The position numbers and the translations under genes are program-made. The notes under the pieces are model-generated. The model did no database searches and had not been told where the DNA came from. It was given only the letters and a program-made list of their open reading frames with translations. DNA of 45,414 bases, from the NCBI GenBank assembly GCA_964472565.1, contig CAYYNB010000027.1, forward strand, positions 1 through 45,414. Direction: 5' to 3'. Below, one piece after another: positions 25,261 to 33,549 of this stretch. This DNA is from DATAMF01 sp964472565. Its GTDB lineage: Bacteria; Chloroflexota; Anaerolineae; Aggregatilineales; Aggregatilineaceae. Every line of letters starts with the position of its first letter. Position 1 is the stretch's first letter.

Positions 25261-25674
25261 ATGGACGAAAACAAAACTATTCCATCTCCTCCCGATCATA
25301 CTGGCGTGATTCTGGCTTCTGTGGTTGTCGCGGTGGTTGGCTGGATTGGCCTCTGGTATCTGCTTACCAGCACGATTCCGATGGCCTTTGAGCGCTGGCT
25401 ATTTTTTGTAATGCTCTATCTCGCCGTCAGTGGGACCGCGCTGCCGTTTGTGCGTTTTCTCCATCTCCGCTTCACTCGTGAGGATGCCTTTTTGCCCACC
25501 GGCGGTGTGTTGCTGCGCGAAAGTGTCTGGGTAGGTTTGTTTGTGGTGGCCTGCGCCTGGCTCCAAATTCCGCGTGTCCTCAATCCAGTGATTGCGTTTT
25601 TTCTGGCCCTCAGCCTTGTGGTGATCGAGGTCTTTTTGCGTATCCGTGAACGAGCCGCTGTGCTCTCCGAATAA
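25261..25674 (+). CDS. Small membrane protein of unknown function
   Basis: 137 residues with four predicted membrane helices: GVILASVVVAVVGWIGLWYL (15-34), WLFFVMLYLAVSGTALPF (46-63), VWVGLFVVACAWLQI (89-103) and VIAFFLALSLVVIEVFL (109-125). The ends are charged and probably cytoplasmic. No family was recognised. It sits between the M23 and M24 peptidase genes on the same strand, starts directly after a TATAAT and may be made from a leaderless message. It is followed 11 bases later by the M24 gene. Confidence 0.75.
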   Translation: MDENKTIPSPPDHTGVILASVVVAVVGWIGLWYLLTSTIPMAFERWLFFVMLYLAVSGTALPFVRFLHLRFTREDAFLPTGGVLLRESVWVGLFVVACAWLQIPRVLNPVIAFFLALSLVVIEVFLRIRERAAVLSE

Positions 25675-25685
25675 AGGATAGTTGG

Positions 25686-26924
25686 ATGAAAGCCGATTTA
25701 GATCGTTTAATGGAATCCCAGGGTATCGATGCCATAGTGCTTCTTGCCGCCGAAAACCCTGATCCCTACCGCTCTTATCTCGCCAATGGAGCTGAATTTT
25801 CGGGCATCACTATCAAAAAGCGGGGCGACGCTCCCGTTTTGATCGCCAACGGCATGGAAATGGATGAGGCCGCCAAAAGTGGCCTGAAGGTTTACAACAA
25901 CGAAGATTTCGGCCTCTCCGATCTGATGCGCGAATATGGCCGCGAACATGACTTAATCCAGCGCGCTTTTTTCCGCCGAATTTTTGAAAAATTAGGCATC
26001 AACGGCAAAGTCACCGTGTATGGGGTTGGCGATGTGAATGCCGCCTTTCGTACCATCCTGAACCTCTCCGAAGGGCTGACCGATATAGTCGAATTTGTAC
26101 CCGCCGAAGTCCGCAACAGCATCTTTGATCAGGCTTACGAAACCAAAGACGAGCAGGAAATCCGCCTGCTGCGTGAAGCGGCCAAAGGCACCAGTGCCGC
26201 CATGTGCGCCGCCCGTGAATGGATCGCTTCGCACCATGCCCAGGATGGCATCGTCGTCCAGGAAGACGGTTCCCCGCTGACCATTGGCGACGTGAAAAAA
26301 TACGTTCGTGCCCGCCTGTTCGAATTTGGCCTCGAAGACCCTAAAGGTATGATCTTCGCCCAGGGTCGCGATTCGGGTATGCCCCACAGCACGGGCGCAA
26401 ACAGCGATCCGCTGCGTCTCGGCCAGACCATCGTATTCGACCTCTACCCGCGTTTGCAGGGCAGTTATTTTCACGACACCACGCGTACCTGGGCCATTGG
26501 TTATGCCACGCCCGAAGCGCAGGCCGCCTATGATGCCGTCATGGAAGCCTATCGCCGTTCTGCCGCCATGTGCAAACCCGGCCTCTCGACCCGCGCCGCG
26601 CAGGTGATGGTTTGCGAATATTTTGAGTCGCTCGGCTACAAAACCGTCCTGAATTCACCCGGCACCCAGGAAGGTTATGTGCATAGTCTCGCGCATGGCC
26701 TCGGCCTGAATGTGCATGAAGCACCCTATTTCCCGACCTTCACCGACACCCATACGATGCAGGTTGGCAACGTTTTTACGCTGGAACCCGGCCTCTACTA
26801 TCCCGAAAAAGGCTTTGGTGTCCGCATCGAAGACACCGTTTATCTGAACGAGCAGGGCGAAATCGAAGTGTTAACCGACATTCCATACGATCTCGTCATC
26901 GAACTCAAAGACAGCAATTCATAA
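25686..26924 (+). CDS. M24 peptidase (Xaa-Pro aminopeptidase-like)
   Basis: 412 residues. An N-terminal creatinase-like domain (to about 165) is followed by the pita-bread domain. The two-metal ligands are visible: Asp in TIVFDLYPRLQG, Asp in YFHDTTRTWAIG, His in LAHGLGLNVHEAP, Glu in FTLEPGLYYPE, and Glu in GVRIEDTVYLN. The substrate pocket His is in GMPHSTGAN. It should remove N-terminal residues before proline, or cut X-Pro dipeptides, in the cytoplasm. AAAGGA precedes the ATG. A C/G-rich repeat follows the stop. Confidence 0.93.
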   Translation: MKADLDRLMESQGIDAIVLLAAENPDPYRSYLANGAEFSGITIKKRGDAPVLIANGMEMDEAAKSGLKVYNNEDFGLSDLMREYGREHDLIQRAFFRRIFEKLGINGKVTVYGVGDVNAAFRTILNLSEGLTDIVEFVPAEVRNSIFDQAYETKDEQEIRLLREAAKGTSAAMCAAREWIASHHAQDGIVVQEDGSPLTIGDVKKYVRARLFEFGLEDPKGMIFAQGRDSGMPHSTGANSDPLRLGQTIVFDLYPRLQGSYFHDTTRTWAIGYATPEAQAAYDAVMEAYRRSAAMCKPGLSTRAAQVMVCEYFESLGYKTVLNSPGTQEGYVHSLAHGLGLNVHEAPYFPTFTDTHTMQVGNVFTLEPGLYYPEKGFGVRIEDTVYLNEQGEIEVLTDIPYDLVIELKDSNS

Positions 26925-26950
26925 GATAATTTCCCCCATTTTGTATTTTT

Positions 26951-26998
26951 CTCCCCTTTCTCCGCGCGCGGGGAAAGGGGGCGGGGGATAGGGGTAAC
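26951..26998. repeat. C-rich/G-rich dispersed repeat before tsaD
   Basis: CTCCCCTTTCTCCGCG is followed by a G-rich half that ends in GGGGGATAGGGGTAA. The same modules recur at 45142-45158 (CCCCTTTCTCCGCGTG) and 45221-45250. Two halves can pair as a hairpin. It lies between the M24 gene and tsaD and supplies the G-rich sequence just upstream of the tsaD ATG. Confidence 0.75.
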
Positions 26999-27002
26999 TT
27001 CT

Positions 27003-28097
27003 ATGACTCTCATTCTTGGCGTTGAATCATCCTGTGACGAAACCAGCGTGGCCGTAGTCGAAGACGGAGAACGCATCTTTTCCAATATCATCTCCTCTCA
27101 GATCGACCTGCACGCTCAGTACGGCGGCGTCTTCCCCGAAGTCGCCTCCCGCGCCCACATCGAAGCCATCAGCGCCGTTTTTGATCAGGCGCTCGAAGAA
27201 GCCCATGTCGCTCTGGATGACATCGACGCCATCGCGGTCACGCGTGGGCCTGGGCTGGCCGGATCGCTGCTCGTGGGCGTGAATTTTGCCAAAGCCCTCG
27301 CCCTCGGACGCAATCTCCCGCTGGTGGGTGTGAATCATCTGGAAGGCCATGTGTATTCGGTCTGGTTGGTCGAAAGCGAGGAACCGATCCGTTTTCCTGT
27401 CGTCTGCCTGATCGTCTCCGGCGGTCACAGCGAAATTGTGCTCATCACCGGGCACGGCGAATATACGCTGCTCGGCACTACCATCGACGACGCCGCCGGG
27501 GAAGCTTTCGATAAAGTCGCCCGCGTCCTGGGTTTGCCCTATCCCGGCGGCCCGGCCATTGATCGCGTCTCCCGTGACGGCAGCCCTACCGCCTATCATT
27601 TCCCGCGCGCCCTTCAGGAGGGCTACAATTTCAGCTTTTCCGGCCTTAAAACCGCCGTGCTGCGCGCTGTCCAGCCGCCCCATCACGGGGATCGCGCCCC
27701 CAAAGGTGAACGTCTCGCACCGGATCAGCGCCGCGCCGATATAAACGTAGCTGATGTTGCCGCGAGTTTTCAATCGGCTGTTGTGGATGTATTAGTGGAA
27801 AAAACGCTCAAAGCCGCCACCGAATATCACGCCACCATGATCCTGATGGCCGGTGGGGTGAGCGCCAATGGCCTTTTGCGCAAGGAGATGCAGCGCCGCA
27901 GTTCGATCCCAGTGCGTTACCCACCGCTCAATCTCTGCGCCGACAATGCCGCCATGATCGCGGCGGCGGGTTATTTCCGTTACAGCCAGGGCTACCGCGA
28001 CGCCCTCAATATGGACATTCGCCCGACCTGGCCGCTGGTTTCACTCAAGGAAACCATGACGCGCCCCGGCGATTGGGTCGAACCTGAAGTTGATTAG
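27003..28097 (+). CDS. tsaD: tRNA N6-adenosine threonylcarbamoyltransferase
   Basis: 364 residues. It begins LILGVESSCDETSVAVVEDG, the usual TsaD start, with YGGVFPEVASRAHIEAI, the metal-binding NHLEGHVYS (two His) and VSGGHSEIVLI, then GTTIDDAAGEAFDKVARVLG, GPAIDRVS and the late GGVSANGLLR plus CADNAAMIAAAG. All ASKHA active-site parts are present. It transfers threonylcarbamoyl to A37 of tRNAs reading ANN codons, with TsaB/TsaE encoded elsewhere. A loop of about 20 residues (HHGDRAPKGERLAPDQRRAD) is somewhat longer than usual. The gene is convergent with holB and overlaps it by four bases. Confidence 0.97.
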   Translation: MTLILGVESSCDETSVAVVEDGERIFSNIISSQIDLHAQYGGVFPEVASRAHIEAISAVFDQALEEAHVALDDIDAIAVTRGPGLAGSLLVGVNFAKALALGRNLPLVGVNHLEGHVYSVWLVESEEPIRFPVVCLIVSGGHSEIVLITGHGEYTLLGTTIDDAAGEAFDKVARVLGLPYPGGPAIDRVSRDGSPTAYHFPRALQEGYNFSFSGLKTAVLRAVQPPHHGDRAPKGERLAPDQRRADINVADVAASFQSAVVDVLVEKTLKAATEYHATMILMAGGVSANGLLRKEMQRRSSIPVRYPPLNLCADNAAMIAAAGYFRYSQGYRDALNMDIRPTWPLVSLKETMTRPGDWVEPEVD

Positions 28098-29080
28098 GGT
28101 GCTTTGAGTTGCGGGTAGTCCAGCATCAGCACTTCGAGCGCCAACCGGGCATTCGCATTCCGATCCACTTGATCAATCGTGCGCCGCGTGGCTTCGAGTG
28201 CTTGTTGTGCCGCCTCGCGTCCAATCGCCATATCCCGTATCGTCCCGCGCCGGTCATAATTGGTGATCGGCGCGCGGCTGCCACTCGCCATCAGCAGCGC
28301 ATCCCGCCAGTACCCCTGCCACACATCCAGCATCGGCAGCAGCACATTTTTTTCCAGCGCCAGATGTTCAACCAACGCAAACCGTTCGCGTCGATTGCCC
28401 TTCAGCGCCGTTTCGAGCGCGTCCAGCACCTGCGTTCGCCACTCCCGTTCTGCCGGGTCTTCGAGCGCCTTGATCGCCCATCCGATCCGTCCGCCCGAAA
28501 TTTGCGCCAGCAGTTGTGCCTCATCCTCGGCCACATTCCACCCCTGTTTTAACGCCTCTTGCAGTTGTTGGATCGGCAGTGGCCGCAGATTCAGCGGTTG
28601 GCACCGCGATAAAATCGTCGGCAGCAGGGCATCGGCGGCATTAGCGGTCACAATCAGCACCACATTGGGTGGCGGTTCTTCAAGCGTTTTCAGCAGTGCA
28701 TCTTGGGCTTGTGGCGTTGCCTCGTGAAACCGCCGCAGAATCGCCACCCGGTACCGTGCTTCGTAGGGCCGCAGCGCCACCGTCTGCTGGATCGCCCGCA
28801 CCTGATCAATTTTGATCGTGCCGTTTTCGCCTTCCAACACGGTTAGATCAGGATGTGCCCCCTTGATGAATAACTTGCAGTTTCGGCATTCCCCGCACGG
28901 CGCAGCCTCAGCCGTACAGTTAATCGTCGCCGCCAGTGCGCGTGCCAGCGTTGTCTTCCCAATTCGATCCGGTCCCGTGAACAAATAAGCATGCCGTGTG
29001 CGTCCATGTTGGATCGCGCGTGTCAACTGCTCAATCGCCCATTCATGCCCGATAACCGGCCAATTCCGCTTTACAACCAT
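28094..29080 (-). CDS. holB: DNA polymerase III subunit delta'
   Basis: 328 residues from the ATG at 29080; the longer frame to 29206 runs into the next gene and is rejected. The clamp-loader AAA+ features are Walker A GPDRIGKTTLA (36-46), a four-Cys zinc module CxxxxxxCGECRNC (55-68), the DALLKTLEEPPP stretch and the SRC sensor motif ILSRCQPLNLR. The C-terminal helical domain follows (ALETALKGNRRERF...). It belongs to the replication clamp loader in the cytoplasm. Unlike the E. coli protein, the P-loop keeps GKT, so it may still bind ATP. A DnaX assignment is unlikely because the tau domains are missing. Confidence 0.88.
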   Translation of the reverse strand: MVVKRNWPVIGHEWAIEQLTRAIQHGRTRHAYLFTGPDRIGKTTLARALAATINCTAEAAPCGECRNCKLFIKGAHPDLTVLEGENGTIKIDQVRAIQQTVALRPYEARYRVAILRRFHEATPQAQDALLKTLEEPPPNVVLIVTANAADALLPTILSRCQPLNLRPLPIQQLQEALKQGWNVAEDEAQLLAQISGGRIGWAIKALEDPAEREWRTQVLDALETALKGNRRERFALVEHLALEKNVLLPMLDVWQGYWRDALLMASGSRAPITNYDRRGTIRDMAIGREAAQQALEATRRTIDQVDRNANARLALEVLMLDYPQLKAP

Positions 29081-29105
29081 CCTGCCATCTTTCCCGCTTT
29101 TTTTC

Positions 29106-30509
29106 CTAAAACCCCACATACGACTGCGGGTTGAGCAAATTCCAGTTCGCATCCCGCAGTTCAAAGTGCAGATGCGAACCGGAGCTGTTGCCCGTATTCC
29201 CCACACTGCCGATCACCTGTCCCGCATCAACATAACCACCGCACCGCACCGCATAGTCGTGCAGGTGTCCATAAATGCTGAACACCGATCCATGTGCGAT
29301 CACAACCACATTTCCAAATCCATAATTATTCCATCCGGCAAACGCCACCGTACCCGATCCCGCCGCATACACTGGATCGCCCTCGTCCGCCGCCAGGTCT
29401 ACGCCGTCATGCCCCCCCGGAATCAGCCCGCGCATCCAGGTATAATATTGGAGAGGTCGCTGCACCGGATTCGTCCCGCCGGTAATATTGGACGAACATC
29501 CCCACAAATTATACGCGCCGCTCACCGCGCCACCGCCGCCGCCACTGCCGCTCGATCCCGAATTCGGGTTCGCCGCCAGCAGGTTAATCTGTTCTCCCTT
29601 GCCGCCAGGGATCACAACCCACATCCCCGCGACCAGCAGCGTTTCCGGTGTTGCCCCAAATAAATCAGGGTTATATTCCGAATCAATAATGTCATACGGC
29701 GTGACTTGGTACTTTTCCGCTAACTGTGTGATGGTAATATGATCCGTGACCTCGTAATACACCCCGTCTTCCGGCATGATATTGATCTGTGCGCCAGGGC
29801 GTAGCGGGCTGACCTTATTCCGGCTGTTCGACCAGATCAGCGTCCAGTAATCATTTAGGCCAAATTTCCCGGCCACCGATTCCAGTGTATCACCCTCTTG
29901 GACCGTATACAGCGTTACGCTCGCCCGCGACTCCGCCGAACGGATTGTGAACGGTTCGCTGTGCCGTCCCACCGCGCCAGCGACCGGTTTTCCGGCCACA
30001 GGTGTGAGCAGCGCCGCCGCGATTTCATCCGCCGCCGCCGTCGGAAAAACAAATTGCGCGGTGGGTAGCAAACTGGGCGCATCCGTCGCCATTTGGGTTG
30101 GCATCACCGTCGCCATTTCCGTCTGCGTGGGCATCACGGTGGGTGTACTGACCAGCGCTGCAGCGGTTGGTGTACCATTCTGCATCGGGCGCGGCTTTTC
30201 CTCGTCATTTATCCAGATCAATACCGCCAGCAGCGTCAAGGCCAGCGACGCCAGCAGCATCACAAAGCCGATCACGCGCTGCGTCATTCTCGATGTTTTG
30301 CGGGGGGGGCGACCAATAGCGGACGGGCTGGTATCGTCCACGCTGACGGGTGGTTCTTCGGCAGCAAGCCGTTCATCCAGCGTTCGGACCCTGCGCGGGC
30401 TGGTATCCTCATCGCTGATGGGTGGTTCTTCGGCCCGAAGTTTCTCGTCATTGTTAATGGCTTTACGCGGGCTGGTATCGTCCGGGGTGATTTCGGGTTC
30501 TTCTATCAT
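29106..30509 (-). CDS. LysM-M23 peptidase with cytoplasmic DTSP repeats
   Basis: 467 residues. Residues 3-74 are three tandem 24-residue repeats, each with EEP-x(5)-(D/E)DTSP; a membrane helix follows (about 78-100). Outside are a Thr/Pro-rich linker (110-170), one LysM (about 199-245, YTVQEGDTLESVAGKFGL), a second LysM-like unit (252-301), a Gly/Ser hinge and an M23 domain with GGHDGVDLAADEG, YGHLHDY and SGSHLHFEL (zinc-site His/Asp intact). LysM binds peptidoglycan; M23 cuts its peptides. The acidic DTSP repeats inside the cell look like phosphothreonine sites for a Ser/Thr kinase and an FHA reader, which is inference. GGAG precedes the ATG. Confidence 0.88.
   Translation of the reverse strand: MIEEPEITPDDTSPRKAINNDEKLRAEEPPISDEDTSPRRVRTLDERLAAEEPPVSVDDTSPSAIGRPPRKTSRMTQRVIGFVMLLASLALTLLAVLIWINDEEKPRPMQNGTPTAAALVSTPTVMPTQTEMATVMPTQMATDAPSLLPTAQFVFPTAAADEIAAALLTPVAGKPVAGAVGRHSEPFTIRSAESRASVTLYTVQEGDTLESVAGKFGLNDYWTLIWSNSRNKVSPLRPGAQINIMPEDGVYYEVTDHITITQLAEKYQVTPYDIIDSEYNPDLFGATPETLLVAGMWVVIPGGKGEQINLLAANPNSGSSGSGGGGGAVSGAYNLWGCSSNITGGTNPVQRPLQYYTWMRGLIPGGHDGVDLAADEGDPVYAAGSGTVAFAGWNNYGFGNVVVIAHGSVFSIYGHLHDYAVRCGGYVDAGQVIGSVGNTGNSSGSHLHFELRDANWNLLNPQSYVGF
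30325..30505 (-). repeat. 72-bp tandem repeat, three copies, inside the LysM-M23 gene
   Basis: The plus-strand marker GGGCTGGTATC recurs at 30325, 30397 and 30469, exactly 72 bases apart. Each unit codes for the 24-residue DTSP repeat of the LysM-M23 protein. Copies one and two also share TGGTTCTTCGGC. The unit length being a multiple of three keeps the frame, so copy number could change without breaking the gene. Confidence 0.85.
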
Positions 30510-30665
30510 AATCTTACTCCAACTTCTCCGTTATTCCCCCCATCCGGCGCGGAATCCTACCGTATTCGGCCTTTTTACGCAATTCAGGAATTTTTTACAC
30601 CAATCTAATGAAATTTGATCTACAATACTTTTTGGAAGCAAATGTAGAAATATGAGGAGGATCAT

Positions 30666-30869
30666 ATGCCTCGTTATGAATACGAATGTGCCGACTGCGG
30701 TGTGCGTTTTGAGCGGATGCAGCATTTCACCGATGCCCCTCTTGTTGAATGCCCTGAATGCAAAGGCGAAGTCCACCGGTTAATTGGTCCTGTCGGGATC
30801 GTGTTTAAAGGGTCGGGCTTTTATGTCACAGACAGCCGCAAAAAAAGCTCTAAATCCTCAACTGACTAA
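30666..30869 (+). CDS. FmdB-type zinc-ribbon protein
   Basis: 67 residues. The start MPRYEYECADCGVRFERMQ and the second pair in VECPECKGEVHRLIG form the CxxC...CxxC ribbon of the FmdB/putative regulatory protein family (CxxC_CxxC_SSSS). The Ser/Lys-rich tail (SRKKSSKSSTD) is also typical. The family has no firm biochemical role; regulation or metal binding is assumed. A perfect AGGAGG lies five bases before the ATG, and TACAAT at 30621 may be its -10 box. It is divergent from the LysM-M23 gene and ends in a terminator. Confidence 0.92.
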   Translation: MPRYEYECADCGVRFERMQHFTDAPLVECPECKGEVHRLIGPVGIVFKGSGFYVTDSRKKSSKSSTD

Positions 30870-30874
30870 ATGCA

Positions 30875-30901
30875 AATGCCGGAACTCCCGGCATTTTATT
30901 T
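30875..30901 (+). terminator. Terminator of the fmdB-like gene
   Basis: AATGCCGG (30875-30882) pairs perfectly with CCGGCATT (30888-30895), followed by TTATTT. It lies right against the stop of the convergent GT2 gene at 30896 and may serve both. Confidence 0.85.
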
Positions 30902-31834
30902 CTTGCTGATCTTGAACGGCATTTCCACCGGACGGTGCGGTAATCCCAACATAAACGCAATATAGGGATGCAGTCGCGGTTCCCGATCCACGGCCAGCCG
31001 CCTCAGCGCCGACAGCATCCCTCGAAAGATCGGTTCTGCCGCGCGGTATTGCCCATACTTCCGCCGTAGCAACCGTATTTTCCATGCCAGCGGCAAATAC
31101 GCTTCTGCTCGTTTTAATGCGGTCAGATCATCTTCTGGTAGTTTATCTTTATAAATCTGGATCAATTCCTTATCCCGCTTTAACCCGCCCCCACCTGTTT
31201 TGTGAGCCTCATGCAGCCGGTAGACTGCAACGGTTTGCTCGCTGATAGCGGCTCGCGCGGTCTGGAGCGCCTTCCGAAAAAATGCCCAGTCGAACGCGTA
31301 ATGCAGCGTTTCGTCAAACGGCCCAAATGCCTCGAAGAGTTGCCGTTTAAACAGGCATGCGGGCTGGTCAAACCAATGGCCCAGCAGCACAGTTTGCGGT
31401 TCAACAGCTTGCGGCAGCGGCTGAAACCGTGTAGATTGAGCCGGATTTCCCTCTACCACACGTTGGCTTGCCCCCACCACAAACGACGCATCCTGTTCAA
31501 CCGCCGTTTCGATCAGGGTCTTCAGCGCGTCCGGCTCGTACCAATCATCACTGTTCAGCCACCCGATCCAGTCCCCTGTCGCCCGTGCAAATCCCTTGTT
31601 GATCGCATGGCTCTGCCCCCGATCCTTCTCGCTGACCCAGTATGTCAGTTGATCTTCATATTTTTTGATGATGTCTACACTTTGATCCGTGCTGCCCCCA
31701 TCCATAATCATATATTCCAGATTCGGATAGTCCTGCCCCAGCACCGATTGAATTGTTTCTTCCAGAAATTGCCCCTGGTTAAACGAGGGCGTCACAATGC
31801 TGATTGTAGGGGCAAGTTCACCAATTTGCGTCAA
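30896..31834 (-). CDS. Family 2 glycosyltransferase, TTG start likely
   Basis: 312 residues from a TTG at 31834, which has a perfect AGGAGG six bases upstream; an ATG at 31900 is in frame but lies inside a palindromic element and lacks such a site. GT2 marks are ISIVTPSFNQGQFLEETIQS, MIMDGGSTDQSVDI, the DxD-like GWLNSDDWYEPDA and HYAFDWAFFRKAL. The C-terminal 80 residues are basic and helical. It is a cytoplasmic-face transferase of unknown specificity. It stands apart from the main polysaccharide cluster, next to an SGNH hydrolase on the same strand. Confidence 0.9.
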   Translation of the reverse strand: MTQIGELAPTISIVTPSFNQGQFLEETIQSVLGQDYPNLEYMIMDGGSTDQSVDIIKKYEDQLTYWVSEKDRGQSHAINKGFARATGDWIGWLNSDDWYEPDALKTLIETAVEQDASFVVGASQRVVEGNPAQSTRFQPLPQAVEPQTVLLGHWFDQPACLFKRQLFEAFGPFDETLHYAFDWAFFRKALQTARAAISEQTVAVYRLHEAHKTGGGGLKRDKELIQIYKDKLPEDDLTALKRAEAYLPLAWKIRLLRRKYGQYRAAEPIFRGMLSALRRLAVDREPRLHPYIAFMLGLPHRPVEMPFKISKK

Positions 31835-31890
31835 CTGAACCTCCTGCTCCCGAAGAATCGCGTCCTTACCTCTATTTTGAGCACGAATGG

Positions 31891-31996
31891 TAGAGGGCAT
31901 TTGAAAATTCAGATTCTGAGGGAAATCTCATGCCAGTTTGGGTATCAATCTGGCCGAATCTTTCCCTCAAGTTAGGCAATATTCAAATGCCCTCTA
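31891..31996. repeat. Nested inverted repeat of 106 bases upstream of the GT2 gene
   Basis: The outer arms of 15 bases, TAGAGGGCATTTGAA (31891-31905) and its exact complement (31982-31996), enclose TGAGGGAAA (31917-31925) with TTTCCCTCA (31961-31969), which enclose GCCAG with CTGGC. All three pairs are perfect and correctly nested, so the strand can fold into one long interrupted hairpin. No coding frame of note is inside. It resembles a miniature inverted-repeat element, but it could be a structured leader of the GT2 message. Confidence 0.75.
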
Positions 31997-32160
31997 GGGG
32001 CGCGGCTTGCTGCGCCCGCTTTGCTCTTCTTGGGCTACCATTCAAGTTAACCATCGAAGTTCACCATTGACGCGAGTGACGCCCCAGAACATTCGTGCTA
32101 TACTACAGTGCGATCGTAGATTCGTTGCTATTGTACGCACTCCTCAGAGCCTCAACAAAG
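31997..32160. repeat. Diverged mosaic repeat shared with 45117-45370
   Basis: GGCTTGCTGCGCCCGCTTT (about 32003) resembles TGCTTGCTGCGCCCGCTTT at 45125. CCATTCAAGTTAACCATCGA near 32037 resembles 45293-45312, and GAACATTCGTGCTATAC resembles GAACATCTGTGCTATTC near 45331. The copy here lacks the middle part found at 45 kb. A run of ten G's (near 32160) follows. The rest of the gap to 32291 shows no gene. Confidence 0.6.
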
Positions 32161-32291
32161 GGGGGGGGAGGGTACAGCTTCTTCCCTCACAAAACCCTCA
32201 ATTTGTCGAACTTCTTTCAATCTGAGCGAGAGAATGGCTCTCAAGGGATGCCTAAGTTTGATCTAAGGTTTGCCTAAATTCCCTGACTTTC

Positions 32292-33533
32292 CTAACTTTC
32301 CGGCGCGCCCTCGAACAATTCGTGTTCTGTGAGCCATTGCTTCAGATAGTCCGCCAGCACTTCGTTGCCGCGTGGATTCAAATGAATATCGGTGGTGTAA
32401 TACAGTTGCTCGCCTTCATCGGCATACGGCTTAAAAACGGGCAGCAGATCAATACATGTCAGGTTTTCCTGTTGGCAGAAGTTCAGCATCATATCATAAC
32501 TGGCATTCAACACTGCCATTTTTTCCGCACCGATCAGTGGTCCCGCCAGGTTCGCATAAACCTGTTCTTTTGTCGGCATCAATAGCACCACCAGTTCGCC
32601 TTCTGTCCCGTCGTCATAGCTGAGATCGTTTTGAGCCGCCAAAATCGCTTGTTTGGTCAGTTCCCATCCATATTGGTTTTGTGGCAGCGACATATCAAAC
32701 GCGCCCCATAGATACGGACGTCCGAACATCAGCCTCAGATCGCCTTCTTCTGCCGTTTCCCGGTCCAGAAATTGCAGCGACGCTTCATAATTATCATCCT
32801 GTCCCAGCAGCATCTTCACAGCCACATAAAACGCCGAATTTTCATCCAGCCAGTTTGTTTGATCAGCCGTTGGCGCAGCATTGCTCGACTCCGGAGCCGG
32901 ATTCCCTTCCGGTTGGATGGTGGGATCAAGTTGTGCCATCCCATAATCTTCATTCACATCGTTACCATACCACTGCCAGAATATCACGCGTGGTTTGAAC
33001 GGCTTCCCGAAGTCTTGCAGCACGCGCAAATGGCTTACCGATCCCGTGCTGGTAATCCCCAGATTCAGAATATTCCGCCCGCTGATCTCGCTTAACCGCT
33101 GCACCCAGCATTCCGCTTCTTCGCTGAAGCAGAAGGTAAACGAATCGCCTACCGCGACTCCTGCCACATATCGATTTGTTTGTTCCGCCTCCAACCGGAA
33201 TGCAACGCGCTCATCCGCCCAGCTAAAGCTCGTGGTGTTTACCCGAAAGCCCACTTCGGCGGTTCCATATTGTTCCTGGTTTTGCACCGGTCGTGTGATC
33301 GTTTGGTATTTACGATCCGGTTGCCAGATCGGGTCTGGCATCAGTTTTTTATCTCCAAATGGCGTCACATGCACCGGCTGTAAAACAAGCTGCAATCGCG
33401 GCGGCAGTGAGAAGAAGAAAATGCGCAGCAGCACTTCAATCAGCAGCCACGCCAGGATCAGCCAAAAGACCACAATCCCCAATCGTTTTCCCCAGACCCG
33501 TGCCGGAGAATGAGCGGAAACAGCCCCTTGCAT
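32292..33533 (-). CDS. Membrane-anchored SGNH/GDSL-type hydrolase (AlgX/AlgJ-like)
   Basis: 413 residues from the ATG at 33533; a GTG six bases upstream lies inside the AAGGTAAGGT ribosome site and is rejected. An N-terminal membrane helix (LGIVVFWLILAWLLIEVLLR) places the rest outside. SGNH blocks are seen: GVAVGDSFTFC (Ser), NLGITSTGSVSH (Gly), WQWYGNDVNEDY (Asn) and the terminal DIHLNPRGNEVL (Asp/His). Such proteins remove or add O-acetyl groups on polysaccharides. It is the last gene of the 37104->32292 string, behind the 2H phosphoesterase by 16 bases. Confidence 0.82.
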   Translation of the reverse strand: MQGAVSAHSPARVWGKRLGIVVFWLILAWLLIEVLLRIFFFSLPPRLQLVLQPVHVTPFGDKKLMPDPIWQPDRKYQTITRPVQNQEQYGTAEVGFRVNTTSFSWADERVAFRLEAEQTNRYVAGVAVGDSFTFCFSEEAECWVQRLSEISGRNILNLGITSTGSVSHLRVLQDFGKPFKPRVIFWQWYGNDVNEDYGMAQLDPTIQPEGNPAPESSNAAPTADQTNWLDENSAFYVAVKMLLGQDDNYEASLQFLDRETAEEGDLRLMFGRPYLWGAFDMSLPQNQYGWELTKQAILAAQNDLSYDDGTEGELVVLLMPTKEQVYANLAGPLIGAEKMAVLNASYDMMLNFCQQENLTCIDLLPVFKPYADEGEQLYYTTDIHLNPRGNEVLADYLKQWLTEHELFEGAPES

Positions 33534-33549
33534 AAGCACCTTACCTTAT

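Noticed and set aside
27027..27773. A 248-codon minus-strand frame inside tsaD
   Set aside because: The tsaD reading has all active-site motifs; the opposite frame is a by-product of codon bias.
31835..31900. ATG at 31900 as the start of the GT2 gene
   Set aside because: It lies in the arm of a palindrome and has no ribosome site, while a perfect AGGAGG stands six bases before the TTG at 31834, right before the conserved GT2 start.
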